A stretch of 64,000 nt of DNA, taken from assembly GCA_907163375.1 (NCBI GenBank), contig CAJQUW010006143.1, forward strand, positions 1 through 64,000, written 5' to 3'. The stretch is from Prostheceraeus crozeri. Its lineage: Eukaryota; Platyhelminthes; Polycladida; Euryleptidae. The stretch's first letter is position 1; each line of letters opens with the position of its first letter. Under the pieces are notes generated by a model. The model ran no database searches and was not told the DNA's origin. It worked only from the letters and a program-made list of their open reading frames with translations. Positions 12,401 to 27,400 of the stretch are shown one piece after another. A program made the position numbers and the translations under genes.

Positions 12401-15400
12401 CCCTCCACGTGCCTGCGTTAAAGCAGTGCCTTCCTGGCTAATTCACGCTCTCAACAGATGGTCCGGTGGCCTTGTGGTTAGAGGGTATGCTTGCACGTCC
12501 TCTAGCTCCAACGTCGCTGGTTCAAACCTACCCACGACTGATGAGGCCCAACAGGCCGAAACATGTCTCGTGGTGGTTACATCTGTTGAGATTTGATAAA
12601 TTTATCAATTGCCAGGTTACTTGTCTAAACATGTAATGAGTATCGCCTGCGTGAAGCGCCTCAATCTCGGATGCGGTATTAAGTGATTGCAGAAAGCAGT
12701 CCGCCCTCCACGTGCCTGCGTTAAAGCAGTGCCTTCCTGGCTAATTCACGCTCTCAACAGATGGTCCGGTGGCCTTGTGGTTAGAGGGTATGCTTGCACG
12801 TCCTCTAGCTCCAACGTCGCTGGTTCAAACCTACCCACGACTGATGAGGCCCAACAGGCCGAAACATGTCTCGTGGTGGTTACATCTGTTGAGATTTGAT
12901 AAATTTATCAATTGCCAGGTTACTTGTCTAAACATGTAATGAGTATCGCCTGCGTGAAGCGCCTCAATCTCGGATGCGGTATTAAGTGATTGCAGAAAGC
13001 AGTCCGCCCTCCACGTGCCTGCGTTAAAGCAGTGCCTTCCTGGCTAATTCACGCTCTCAACAGATGGTCCGGTGGCCTTGTGGTTAGAGGGTATGCTTGC
13101 ACGTCCTCTAGCTCCAACGTCGCTGGTTCAAACCTTCGCACGACTGATGAGGCCCAACAGGCCGAAACATGTCTCGTGGTGGTTACATCTGTTGAGATTT
13201 GATAAATTTATCAATTGCCAGGTTACTTGTCTAAACATGTAATGAGTATCGCCTGCGTGAAGCGCCTCAATCTCGGATGCGGTATTAAGTGATTGCAGAA
13301 AGCAGTCCGCCCTCCACGTGCCTGCGTTAAAGCAGTGCCTTCCTGGCTAATTCACGCTCTCAACAGATGGTCCGGTGGCCTTGTGGTTAGAGGGTATGCT
13401 TGCACGTCCTCTAGCTCCAACGTCGCTGGTTCAAACCTACCCACGACTGATGAGGCCCAACAGGCCGAAACATGTCTCGTGGTGGTTACATCTGTTGAGA
13501 TTTGATAAATTTATCAATTGCCAGGTTACTTGTCTAAACATGTAATGAGTATCGCCTGCGTGAAGCGCCTCAATCTCGGATGCGGTATTAAGTGATTGCA
13601 GAAAGCAGTCCGCCCTCCACGTGCCTGCGTTAAAGCAGTGCCTTCCTGGCTAATTCACGCTCTCAACAGATGGTCCGGTGGCCTTGTGGTTAGAGGGTAT
13701 GCTTGCACGTCCTCTAGCTCCAACGTCGCTGGTTCAAACCTACCCACGACTGATGAGGCCCAACAGGCCGAAACATGTCTCGTGGTGGTTACATCTGTTG
13801 AGATTTGATAAATTTATCAATTGCCAGGTTACTTGTCTAAACATGTAATGAGTATCGCCTGCGTGAAGCGCCTCAATCTCGGATGCGGTATTAAGTGATT
13901 GCAGAAAGCAGTCCGCCCTCCACGTGCCTGCGTTAAAGCAGTGCCTTCCTGGCTAATTCACGCTCTCAACAGATGGTCCGGTGGCCTTGTGGTTAGAGGG
14001 TATGCTTGCACGTCCTCTAGCTCCAACGTCGCTGGTTCAAACCTACCCACGACTGATGAGGCCCAACAGGCCGAAACATGTCTCGTGGTGGTCACATCTG
14101 TTGAGATTTGATAAATTTATCAATTGCCAGGTTACTTGTCTAAACATGTAATGAGTATCGCCTGCGTGAAGCGCCTCAATCTCGGATGCGGTATTAAGTG
14201 ATTGCAGAAAGCAGTCCGCCCTCCACGTGCCTGCGTTAAAGCAGTGCCTTCCTGGCTAATTCACGCTCTCAACAGATGGTCCGGTGGCCTTGTGGTTAGA
14301 GGGTATGCTTGCACGTCCTCTAGCTCCAACGTCGCTGGTTCAAACCTACCCACGACTGATGAGGCCCAACAGGCCGAAACATGTCTCGTGGTGGTTACAT
14401 CTGTTGAGATTTGATAAATTTATCAATTGCCAGGTTACTTGTCTAAACATGTAATGAGTATCGCCTGCGTGAAGCGCCTCAATCTCGGATGCGGTATTAA
14501 GTGATTGCAGAAAGCAGTCCGCCCTCCACGTGCCTGCGTTAAAGCAGTGCCTTCCTGGCTAATTCACGCTCTCAACAGATGGTCCGGTGGCCTTGTGGTT
14601 AGAGGGTATGCTTGCACGTCCTCTAGCTCCAACGTCGCTGGTTCAAACCTACCCACGACTGATGAGGCCCAACAGGCCGAAACATGTCTCGTGGTGGTTA
14701 CATCTGTTGAGATTTGATAAATTTATCAATTGCCAGGTTACTTGTCTAAACATGTAATGAGTATCGCCTGCGTGAAGCGCCTCAATCTCGGATGCGGTAT
14801 TAAGTGATTGCAGAAAGCAGTCCGCCCTCCACGTGCCTGCGTTAAAGCAGTGCCTTCCTGGCTAATTCACGCTCTCAACAGATGGTCCGGTGGCCTTGTG
14901 GTTAGAGGGTATGCTTGCACGTCCTCTAGCTCCAACGTCGCTGGTTCAAACCTACCCACGACTGATGAGGCCCAACAGGCCGAAACATGTCTCGTGGTGG
15001 TTACATCTGTTGAGATTTGATAAATTTATCAATTGCCAGGTTACTTGTCTAAACATGTAATGAGTATCGCCTGCGTGAAGCGCCTCAATCTCGGATGCGG
15101 TATTAAGTGATTGCAGAAAGCAGTCCGCCCTCCACGTGCCTGCGTTAAAGCAGTGCCTTCCTGGCTAATTCACGCTCTCAACAGATGGTCCGGTGGCCTT
15201 GTGGTTAGAGGGTATGCTTGCACGTCCTCTAGCTCCAACGTCGCTGGTTCAAACCTACCCACGACTGATGAGGCCCAACAGGCCGAAACATGTCTCGTGG
15301 TGGTTACATCTGTTGAGATTTGATAAATTTATCAATTGCCAGGTTACTTGTCTAAACATGTAATGAGTATCGCCTGCGTGAAGCGCCTCAATCTCGGATG

Positions 15401-18400
15401 CGGTATTAAGTGATTGCAGAAAGCAGTCCGCCCTCCACGTGCCTGCGTTAAAGCAGTGCCTTCCTGGCTAATTCACGCTCTCAACAGATGGTCCGGTGGC
15501 CTTGTGGTTAGAGGGTATGCTTGCACGTCCTCTAGCTCCAACGTCGCTGGTTCAAACCTACCCACGACTGATGAGGCCCAACAGGCCGAAACATGTCTCG
15601 TGGTGGTTACATCTGTTGAGATTTGATAAATTTATCAATTGCCAGGTTACTTGTCTAAACATGTAATGAGTATCGCCTGCGTGAAGCGCCTCAATCTCGG
15701 ATGCGGTATTAAGTGATTGCAGAAAGCAGTCCGCCCTCCACGTGCCTGCGTTAAAGCAGTGCCTTCCTGGCTAATTCACGCTCTCAACAGATGGTCCGGT
15801 GGCCTTGTGGTTAGAGGGTATGCTTGCACGTCCTCTAGCTCCAACGTCGCTGGTTCAAACCTACCCACGACTGATGAGGCCCAACAGGCCGAAACATGTC
15901 TCGTGGTGGTTACATCTGTTGAGATTTGATAAATTTATCAATTGCCAGGTTACTTGTCTAAACATGTAATGAGTATCGCCTGCGTGAAGCGCCTCAATCT
16001 CGGATGCGGTATTAAGTGATTGCAGAAAGCAGTCCGCCCTCCACGTGCCTGCGTTAAAGCAGTGCCTTCCTGGCTAATTCACGCTCTCAACAGATGGTCC
16101 GGTGGCCTTGTGGTTAGAGGGTATGCTTGCACGTCCTCTAGCTCCAACGTCGCTGGTTCAAACCTACCCACGACTGATGAGGCCCAACAGGCCGAAACAT
16201 GTCTCGTGGTGGTTACATCTGTTGAGATTTGATAAATTTATCAATTGCCAGGTTACTTGTCTAAACATGTAATGAGTATCGCCTGCGTGAAGCGCCTCAA
16301 TCTCGGATGCGGTATTAAGTGATTGCAGAAAGCAGTCCGCCCTCCACGTGCCTGCGTTAAAGCAGTGCCTTCCTGGCTAATTCACGCTCTCAACAGATGG
16401 TCCGGTGGCCTTGTGGTTAGAGGGTATGCTTGCACGTCCTCTAGCTCCAACGTCGCTGGTTCAAACCTACCCACGACTGATGAGGCCCAACAGGCCGAAA
16501 CATGTCTCGTGGTGGTTACATCTGTTGAGATTTGATAAATTTATCAATTGCCAGGTTACTTGTCTAAACATGTAATGAGTATCGCCTGCGTGAAGCGCCT
16601 CAATCTCGGATGCGGTATTAAGTGATTGCAGAAAGCAGTCCGCCCTCCACGTGCCTGCGTTAAAGCAGTGCCTTCCTGGCTAATTCACGCTCTCAACAGA
16701 TGGTCCGGTGGCCTTGTGGTTAGAGGGTATGCTTGCACGTCCTCTAGCTCCAACGTCGCTGGTTCAAACCTACCCACGACTGATGAGGCCCAACAGGCCG
16801 AAACATGTCTCGTGGTGGTTACATCTGTTGAGATTTGATAAATTTATCAATTGCCAGGTTACTTGTCTAAACATGTAATGAGTATCGCCTGCGTGAAGCG
16901 CCTCAATCTCGGATGCGGTATTAAGTGATTGCAGAAAGCAGTCCGCCCTCCACGTGCCTGCGTTAAAGCAGTGCCTTCCTGGCTAATTCACGCTCTCAAC
17001 AGATGGTCCGGTGGCCTTGTGGTTAGAGGGTATGCTTGCACGTCCTCTAGCTCCAACGTCGCTGGTTCAAACCTACCCACGACTGATGAGGCCCAACAGG
17101 CCGAAACATGTCTCGTGGTGGTTACATCTGTTGAGATTTGATAAATTTATCAATTGCCAGGTTACTTGTCTAAACATGTAATGAGTATCGCCTGCGTGAA
17201 GCGCCTCAATCTCGGATGCGGTATTAAGTGATTGCAGAAAGCAGTCCGCCCTCCACGTGCCTGCGTTAAAGCAGTGCCTTCCTGGCTAATTCACGCTCTC
17301 AACAGATGGTCCGGTGGCCTTGTGGTTAGAGGGTATGCTTGCACGTCCTCTAGCTCCAACGTCGCTGGTTCAAACCTACCCACGACTGATGAGGCCCAAC
17401 AGGCCGAAACATGTCTCGTGGTGGTTACATCTGTTGAGATTTGATAAATTTATCAATTGCCAGGTTACTTGTCTAAACATGTAATGAGTATCGCCTGCGT
17501 GAAGCGCCTCAATCTCGGATGCGGTATTAAGTGATTGCAGAAAGCAGTCCGCCCTCCACGTGCCTGCGTTAAAGCAGTGCCTTCCTGGCTAATTCACGCT
17601 CTCAACAGATGGTCCGGTGGCCTTGTGGTTAGAGGGTATGCTTGCACGTCCTCTAGCTCCAACGTCGCTGGTTCAAACCTACCCACGACTGATGAGGCCC
17701 AACAGGCCGAAACATGTCTCGTGGTGGTTACATCTGTTGAGATTTGATAAATTTATCAATTGCCAGGTTACTTGTCTAAACATGTAATGAGTATCGCCTG
17801 CGTGAAGCGCCTCAATCTCGGATGCGGTATTAAGTGATTGCAGAAAGCAGTCCGCCCTCCACGTGCCTGCGTTAAAGCAGTGCCTTCCTGGCTAATTCAC
17901 GCTCTCAACAGATGGTCCGGTGGCCTTGTGGTTAGAGGGTATGCTTGCACGTCCTCTAGCTCCAACGTCGCTGGTTCAAACCTACCCACGACTGATGAGG
18001 CCCAACAGGCCGAAACATGTCTCGTGGTGGTTACATCTGTTGAGATTTGATAAATTTATCAATTGCCAGGTTACTTGTCTAAACATGTAATGAGTATCGC
18101 CTGCGTGAAGCGCCTCAATCTCGGATGCGGTATTAAGTGATTGCAGAAAGCAGTCCGCCCTCCACGTGCCTGCGTTAAAGCAGTGCCTTCCTGGCTAATT
18201 CACGCTCTCAACAGATGGTCCGGTGGCCTTGTGGTTAGAGGGTATGCTTGCACGTCCTCTAGCTCCAACGTCGCTGGTTCAAACCTACCCACGACTGATG
18301 AGGCCCAACAGGCCGAAACATGTCTCGTGGTGGTTACATCTGTTGAGATTTGATAAATTTATCAATTGCCAGGTTACTTGTCTAAACATGTAATGAGTAT

Positions 18401-21400
18401 CGCCTGCGTGAAGCGCCTCAATCTCGGATGCGGTATTAAGTGATTGCAGAAAGCAGTCCGCCCTCCACGTGCCTGCGTTAAAGCAGTGCCTTCCTGGCTA
18501 ATTCACGCTCTCAACAGATGGTCCGGTGGCCTTGTGGTTAGAGGGTATGCTTGCACGTCCTCTAGCTCCAACGTCGCTGGTTCAAACCTACCCACGACTG
18601 ATGAGGCCCAACAGGCCGAAACATGTCTCGTGGTGGTTACATCTGTTGAGATTTGATAAATTTATCAATTGCCAGGTTACTTGTCTAAACATGTAATGAG
18701 TATCGCCTGCGTGAAGCGCCTCAATCTCGGATGCGGTATTAAGTGATTGCAGAAAGCAGTCCGCCCTCCACGTGCCTGCGTTAAAGCAGTGCCTTCCTGG
18801 CTAATTCACGCTCTCAACAGATGGTCCGGTGGCCTTGTGGTTAGAGGGTATGCTTGCACGTCCTCTAGCTCCAACGTCGCTGGTTCAAACCTACCCACGA
18901 CTGATGAGGCCCAACAGGCCGAAACATGTCTCGTGGTGGTTACATCTGTTGAGATTTGATAAATTTATCAATTGCCAGGTTACTTGTCTAAACATGTAAT
19001 GAGTATCGCCTGCGTGAAGCGCCTCAATCTCGGATGCGGTATTAAGTGATTGCAGAAAGCAGTCCGCCCTCCACGTGCCTGCGTTAAAGCAGTGCCTTCC
19101 TGGCTAATTCACGCTCTCAACAGATGGTCCGGTGGCCTTGTGGTTAGAGGGTATGCTTGCACGTCCTCTAGCTCCAACGTCGCTGGTTCAAACCTACCCA
19201 CGACTGATGAGGCCCAACAGGCCGAAACATGTCTCGTGGTGGTTACATCTGTTGAGATTTGATAAATTTATCAATTGCCAGGTTACTTGTCTAAACATGT
19301 AATGAGTATCGCCTGCGTGAAGCGCCTCAATCTCGGATGCGGTATTAAGTGATTGCAGAAAGCAGTCCGCCCTCCACGTGCCTGCGTTAAAGCAGTGCCT
19401 TCCTGGCTAATTCACGCTCTCAACAGATGGTCCGGTGGCCTTGTGGTTAGAGGGTATGCTTGCACGTCCTCTAGCTCCAACGTCGCTGGTTCAAACCTAC
19501 CCACGACTGATGAGGCCCAACAGGCCGAAACATGTCTCGTGGTGGTTACATCTGTTGAGATTTGATAAATTTATCAATTGCCAGGTTACTTGTCTAAACA
19601 TGTAATGAGTATCGCCTGCGTGAAGCGCCTCAATCTCGGATGCGGTATTAAGTGATTGCAGAAAGCAGTCCGCCCTCCACGTGCCTGCGTTAAAGCAGTG
19701 CCTTCCTGGCTAATTCACGCTCTCAACAGATGGTCCGGTGGCCTTGTGGTTAGAGGGTATGCTTGCACGTCCTCTAGCTCCAACGTCGCTGGTTCAAACC
19801 TACCCACGACTGATGAGGCCCAACAGGCCGAAACATGTCTCGTGGTGGTTACATCTGTTGAGATTTGATAAATTTATCAATTGCCAGGTTACTTGTCTAA
19901 ACATGTAATGAGTATCGCCTGCGTGAAGCGCCTCAATCTCGGATGCGGTATTAAGTGATTGCAGAAAGCAGTCCGCCCTCCACGTGCCTGCGTTAAAGCA
20001 GTGCCTTCCTGGCTAATTCACGCTCTCAACAGATGGTCCGGTGGCCTTGTGGTTAGAGGGTATGCTTGCACGTCCTCTAGCTCCAACGTCGCTGGTTCAA
20101 ACCTACCCACGACTGATGAGGCCCAACAGGCCGAAACATGTCTCGTGGTGGTTACATCTGTTGAGATTTGATAAATTTATCAATTGCCAGGTTACTTGTC
20201 TAAACATGTAATGAGTATCGCCTGCGTGAAGCGCCTCAATCTCGGATGCGGTATTAAGTGATTGCAGAAAGCAGTCCGCCCTCCACGTGCCTGCGTTAAA
20301 GCAGTGCCTTCCTGGCTAATTCACGCTCTCAACAGATGGTCCGGTGGCCTTGTGGTTAGAGGGTATGCTTGCACGTCCTCTAGCTCCAACGTCGCTGGTT
20401 CAAACCTACCCACGACTGATGAGGCCCAACAGGCCGAAACATGTCTCGTGGTGGTTACATCTGTTGAGATTTGATAAATTTATCAATTGCCAGGTTACTT
20501 GTCTAAACATGTAATGAGTATCGCCTGCGTGAAGCGCCTCAATCTCGGATGCGGTATTAAGTGATTGCAGAAAGCAGTCCGCCCTCCACGTGCCTGCGTT
20601 AAAGCAGTGCCTTCCTGGCTAATTCACGCTCTCAACAGATGGTCCGGTGGCCTTGTGGTTAGAGGGTATGCTTGCACGTCCTCTAGCTCCAACGTCGCTG
20701 GTTCAAACCTACCCACGACTGATGAGGCCCAACAGGCCGAAACATGTCTCGTGGTGGTTACATCTGTTGAGATTTGATAAATTTATCAATTGCCAGGTTA
20801 CTTGTCTAAACATGTAATGAGTATCGCCTGCGTGAAGCGCCTCAATCTCGGATGCGGTATTAAGTGATTGCAGAAAGCAGTCCGCCCTCCACGTGCCTGC
20901 GTTAAAGCAGTGCCTTCCTGGCTAATTCACGCTCTCAACAGATGGTCCGGTGGCCTTGTGGTTAGAGGGTATGCTTGCACGTCCTCTAGCTCCAACGTCG
21001 CTGGTTCAAACCTACCCACGACTGATGAGGCCCAACAGGCCGAAACATGTCTCGTGGTGGTTACATCTGTTGAGATTTGATAAATTTATCAATTGCCAGG
21101 TTACTTGTCTAAACATGTAATGAGTATCGCCTGCGTGAAGCGCCTCAATCTCGGATGCGGTATTAAGTGATTGCAGAAAGCAGTCCGCCCTCCACGTGCC
21201 TGCGTTAAAGCAGTGCCTTCCTGGCTAATTCACGCTCTCAACAGATGGTCCGGTGGCCTTGTGGTTAGAGGGTATGCTTGCACGTCCTCTAGCTCCAACG
21301 TCGCTGGTTCAAACCTACCCACGACTGATGAGGCCCAACAGGCCGAAACATGTCTCGTGGTGGTTACATCTGTTGAGATTTGATAAATTTATCAATTGCC

Positions 21401-24400
21401 AGGTTACTTGTCTAAACATGTAATGAGTATCGCCTGCGTGAAGCGCCTCAATCTCGGATGCGGTATTAAGTGATTGCAGAAAGCAGTCCGCCCTCCACGT
21501 GCCTGCGTTAAAGCAGTGCCTTCCTGGCTAATTCACGCTCTCAACAGATGGTCCGGTGGCCTTGTGGTTAGAGGGTATGCTTGCACGTCCTCTAGCTCCA
21601 ACGTCGCTGGTTCAAACCTACCCACGACTGATGAGGCCCAACAGGCCGAAACATGTCTCGTGGTGGTTACATCTGTTGAGATTTGATAAATTTATCAATT
21701 GCCAGGTTACTTGTCTAAACATGTAATGAGTATCGCCTGCGTGAAGCGCCTCAATCTCGGATGCGGTATTAAGTGATTGCAGAAAGCAGTCCGCCCTCCA
21801 CGTGCCTGCGTTAAAGCAGTGCCTTCCTGGCTAATTCACGCTCTCAACAGATGGTCCGGTGGCCTTGTGGTTAGAGGGTATGCTTGCACGTCCTCTAGCT
21901 CCAACGTCGCTGGTTCAAACCTACCCACGACTGATGAGGCCCAACAGGCCGAAACATGTCTCGTGGTGGTTACATCTGTTGAGATTTGATAAATTTATCA
22001 ATTGCCAGGTTACTTGTCTAAACATGTAATGAGTAGCGCCTGCGTGAAGCGCCTCAATCTCGGATGCGGTATTAAGTGATTGCAGAAAGCAGTCCGCCCT
22101 CCACGTGCCTGCGTTAAAGCAGTGCCTTCCTGGCTAATTCACGCTCTCAACAGATGGTCCGGTGGCCTTGTGGTTAGAGGGTATGCTTGCACGTCCTCTA
22201 TCTCCAACGTCGCTGGTTCAAACCTACCCACGACTGATGAGGCCCAACAGGCCGAAACATGTCTCGTGGTGGTCACATCTGTTGAGATTTGATAAATTTA
22301 TCAATTGCCAGGTTACTTGTCTAAACATGTAATGAGTATCGCCTGCGTGAAGCGCCTCAATCTCGGATGCGGTATTAAGTGATTGCAGAAAGCAGTCCGC
22401 CCTCCACGTGCCTGCGTTAAAGCAGTGCCTTCCTGGCTAATTCACGCTCTCAACAGATGGTCCGGTGGCCTTGTGGTTAGAGGGTATGCTTGCACGTCCT
22501 CTAGCTCCAACGTCGCTGGTTCAAACCTACCCACGACTGATGAGGCCCAACAGGCCGAAACATGTCTCGTGGTGGTTACATCTGTTGAGATTTGATAAAT
22601 TTATCAATTGCCAGGTTACTTGTCTAAACATGTAATGAGTATCGCCTGCGTGAAGCGCCTCAATCTCGGATGCGGTATTAAGTGATTGCAGAAAGCAGTC
22701 CGCCCTCCACGTGCCTGCGTTAAAGCAGTGCCTTCCTGGCTAATTCACGCTCTCAACAGATGGTCCGGTGGCCTTGTGGTTAGAGGGTATGCTTGCACGT
22801 CCTCTAGCTCCAACGTCGCTGGTTCAAACCTACCCACGACTGATGAGGCCCAACAGGCCGAAACATGTCTCGTGGTGGTTACATCTGTTGAGATTTGATA
22901 AATTTATCAATTGCCAGGTTACTTGTCTAAACATGTAATGAGTAGCGCCTGCGTGAAGCGCCTCAATCTCGGATGCGGTATTAAGTGATTGCAGAAAGCA
23001 GTCCGCCCTCCACGTGCCTGCGTTAAAGCAGTGCCTTCCTGGCTAATTCACGCTCTCAACAGATGGTCCGGTGGCCTTGTGGTTAGAGGGTATGCTTGCA
23101 CGTCCTCTAGCTCCAACGTCGCTGGTTCAAACCTACCCACGACTGATGAGGCCCAACAGGCCGAAACATGTCTCGTGGTGGTTACATCTGTTGAGATTTG
23201 ATAAATTTATCAATTGCCAGGTTACTTGTCTAAACATGTAATGAGTATCGCCTGCGTGAAGCGCCTCAATCTCGGATGCGGTATTAAGTGATTGCAGAAA
23301 GCAGTCCGCCCTCCACGTGCCTGCGTTAAAGCAGTGCCTTCCTGGCTAATTCACGCTCTCAACAGATGGTCCGGTGGCCTTGTGGTTAGAGGGTATGCTT
23401 GCACGTCCTCTAGCTCCAACGTCGCTGGTTCAAACCTTCCCACGACTGATGAGGCCCAACAGGCCGAAACATGTCTCGTGGTGGTTACATCTGTTGAGAT
23501 TTGATAAATTTATCAATTGCCAGGTTACTTGTCTAAACATGTAATGAGTATCGCCTGCGTGAAGCGCCTCAATCTCGGATGCGGTATTAAGTGATTGCAG
23601 AAAGCAGTCCGCCCTCCACGTGCCTGCGTTAAAGCAGTGCCTTCCTGGCTAATTCACGCTCTCAACAGATGGTCCGGTGGCCTTGTGGTTAGAGGGTATG
23701 CTTGCACGTCCTCTAGCTCCAACGTCGCTGGTTCAAACCTACCCACGACTGATGAGGCCCAACAGGCCGAAACATGTCTCGTGGTGGTCACATCTGTTGA
23801 GATTTGATAAATTTATCAATTGCCAGGTTACTTGTCTAAACATGTAATGAGTATCGCCTGCGTGAAGCGCCTCAATCTCGGATGCGGTATTAAGTGATTG
23901 CAGAAAGCAGTCCGCCCTCCACGTGCCTGCGTTAAAGCAGTGCCTTCCTGGCTAATTCACGCTCTCAACAGATGGTCCGGTGGCCTTGTGGTTAGAGGGT
24001 ATGCTTGCACGTCCTCTAGCTCCAACGTCGCTGGTTCAAACCTACCCACGACTGATGAGGCCCAACAGGCCGAAACATGTCTCGTGGTGGTTACATCTGT
24101 TGAGATTTGATAAATTTATCAATTGCCAGGTTACTTGTCTAAACATGTAATGAGTAGCGCCTGCGTGAAGCGCCTCAATCTCGGATGCGGTATTAAGTGA
24201 TTGCAGAAAGCAGTCCGCCCTCCACGTGCCTGCGTTAAAGCAGTGCCTTCCTGGCTAATTCACGCTCTCAACAGATGGTCCGGTGGCCTTGTGGTTAGAG
24301 GGTATGCTTGCACGTCCTCTAGCTCCAACGTCGCTGGTTCAAACCTTCGCACGACTGATGAGGCCCAACAGGCCGAAACATGTCTCGTGGTGGTTACATC

Positions 24401-27400
24401 TGTTGAGATTTGATAAATTTATCAATTGCCAGGTTACTTGTCTAAACATGTAATGAGTAGCGCCTGCGTGAAGCGCCTCAATCTCGGATGCGGTATTAAG
24501 TGATTGCAGAAAGCAGTCCGCCCTCCACGTGCCTGCGTTAAAGCAGTGCCTTCCTGGCTAATTCACGCTCTCAACAGATGGTCCGGTGGCCTTGTGGTTA
24601 GAGGGTATGCTTGCACGTCCTCTAGCTCCAACGTCGCTGGTTCAAACCTTCCCACGACTGATGAGGCCCAACAGGCCGAAACATGTCTCGTGGTGGTTAC
24701 ATCTGTTGAGATTTGATAAATTTATCAATTGCCAGGTTACTTGTCTAAACATGTAATGAGTATCGCCTGCGTGAAGCGCCTCAATCTCGGATGCGGTATT
24801 AAGTGATTGCAGAAAGCAGTCCGCCCTCCACGTGCCTGCGTTAAAGCAGTGCCTTCCTGGCTAATTCACGCTCTCAACAGATGGTCCGGTGGCCTTGTGG
24901 TTAGAGGGTATGCTTGCACGTCCTCTAGCTCCAACGTCGCTGGTTCAAATTTTCCCACGACTGATGAGGCCCAACAGGCCGAAACATGTCTCGTGGTGGT
25001 CACATCTGTTGAGATTTGATAAATTTATCAATTGCCAGGTTACTTGTCTAAACATGTAATGAGTATCGCCTGCGTGAAGCGCCTCAATCTCGGATGCGGT
25101 ATTAAGTGATTGCAGAAAGCAGTCCGCCCTCCACGTGCCTGCGTTAAAGCAGTGCCTTCCTGGCTAATTCACGCTCTCAACAGATGGTCCGGTGGCCTTG
25201 TGGTTAGAGGGTATGCTTGCACGTCCTCTAGCTCCAACGTCGCTGGTTCAAACCTACCCACGACTGATGAGGCCCAACAGGCCGAAACATGTCTCGTGGT
25301 GGTCACATCTGTTGAGATTTGATAAATTTATCAATTGCCAGGTTACTTGTCTAAACATGTAATGAGTATCGCCTGCGTGAAGCGCCTCAATCTCGGATGC
25401 GGTATTAAGTGATTGCAGAAAGCAGTCCGCCCTCCACGTGCCTGCGTTAAAGCAGTGCCTTCCTGGCTAATTCACGCTCTCAACAGATGGTCCGGTGGCC
25501 TTGTGGTTAGAGGGTATGCTTGCACGTCCTCTAGCTCCAACGTCGCTGGTTCAAACCTACCCACGACTGATGAGGCCCAACAGGCCGAAACATGTCTCGT
25601 GGTGGTCACATCTGTTGAGATTTGATAAATTTATCAATTGCCAGGTTACTTGTCTAAACATGTAATGAGTATCGCCTGCGTGAAGCGCCTCAATCTCGGA
25701 TGCGGTATTAAGTGATTGCAGAAAGCAGTCCGCCCTCCACGTGCCTGCGTTAAAGCAGTGCCTTCCTGGCTAATTCACGCTCTCAACAGATGGTCCGGTG
25801 GCCTTGTGGTTAGAGGGCATGCTTGCACGTCCTCTATCTCCAACGTCGCTGGTTCAAACCTTCGCACGACTGATGAGGCCCAACAGGCCGAAACATGTCT
25901 CGTGGTGGTCACATCTGTTGAGATTTGATAAATTTATCAATTGCCAGGTTACTTGTCTAAACATGTAATGAGTATCGCCTGCGTGAAGCGCCTCAATCTC
26001 GGATGCGGTATTAAGTGATTGCAGAAAGCAGTCCGCCCTCCACGTGCCTGCGTTAAAGCAGTGCCTTCCTGGCTAATTCACGCTCTCAACAGATGGTCCG
26101 GTGGCCTTGTGGTTAGAGGGTATGCTTGCACGTCCTCTAGCTCCAACGTCGCTGGTTCAAACCTACCCACGACTGATGAGGCCCAACAGGCCGAAACATG
26201 TCTCGTGGTGGTTACATCTGTTGAGATTTGATAAATTTATCAATTGCCAGGTTACTTGTCTAAACATGTAATGAGTAGCGCCTGCGTGAAGCGCCTCAAT
26301 CTCGGATGCGGTATTAAGTGATTGCAGAAAGCAGTCCGCCCTCCACGTGCCTGCGTTAAAGCAGTGCCTTCCTGGCTAATTCACGCTCTCAACAGATGGT
26401 CCGGTGGCCTTGTGGTTAGAGGGTATGCTTGCACGTCCTCTAGCTCCAACGTCGCTGGTTCAAACCTTCGCACGACTGATGAGGCCCAACAGGCCGAAAC
26501 ATGTCTCGTGGTGGTCACATCTGTTGAGATTTGATAAATTTATCAATTGCCAGGTTACTTGTCTAAACATGTAATGAGTATCGCCTGCGTGAAGCGCCTC
26601 AATCTCGGATGCGGTATTAAGTGATTGCAGAAAGCAGTCCGCCCTCCACGTGCCTGCGTTAAAGCAGTGCCTTCCTGGCTAATTCACGCTCTCAACAGAT
26701 GGTCCGGTGGCCTTGTGGTTAGAGGGTATGCTTGCACGTCCTCTAGCTCCAACGTCGCTGGTTCAAACCTACCCACGACTGATGAGGCCCAACAGGCCGA
26801 AACATGTCTCGTGGTGGTTACATCTGTTGAGATTTGATAAATTTATCAATTGCCAGGTTACTTGTCTAAACATGTAATGAGTATCGCCTGCGTGAAGCGC
26901 CTCAATCTCGGATGCGGTATTAAGTGATTGCAGAAAGCAGTCCGCCCTCCACGTGCCTGCGTTAAAGCAGTGCCTTCCTGGCTAATTCACGCTCTCAACA
27001 GATGGTCCGGTGGCCTTGTGGTTAGAGGGTATGCTTGCACGTCCTCTAGCTCCAACGTCGCTGGTTCAAACCTACCCACGACTGATGAGGCCCAACAGGC
27101 CGAAACATGTCTCGTGGTGGTCACATCTGTTGAGATTTGATAAATTTATCAATTGCCAGGTTACTTGTCTAAACATGTAATGAGTATCGCCTGCGTGAAG
27201 CGCCTCAATCTCGGATGCGGTATTAAGTGATTGCAGAAAGCAGTCCGCCCTCCACGTGCCTGCGTTAAAGCAGTGCCTTCCTGGCTAATTCACGCTCTCA
27301 ACAGATGGTCCGGTGGCCTTGTGGTTAGAGGGTATGCTTGCACGTCCTCTAGCTCCAACGTCGCTGGTTCAAATTTTCCCACGACTGATGAGGCCCAACA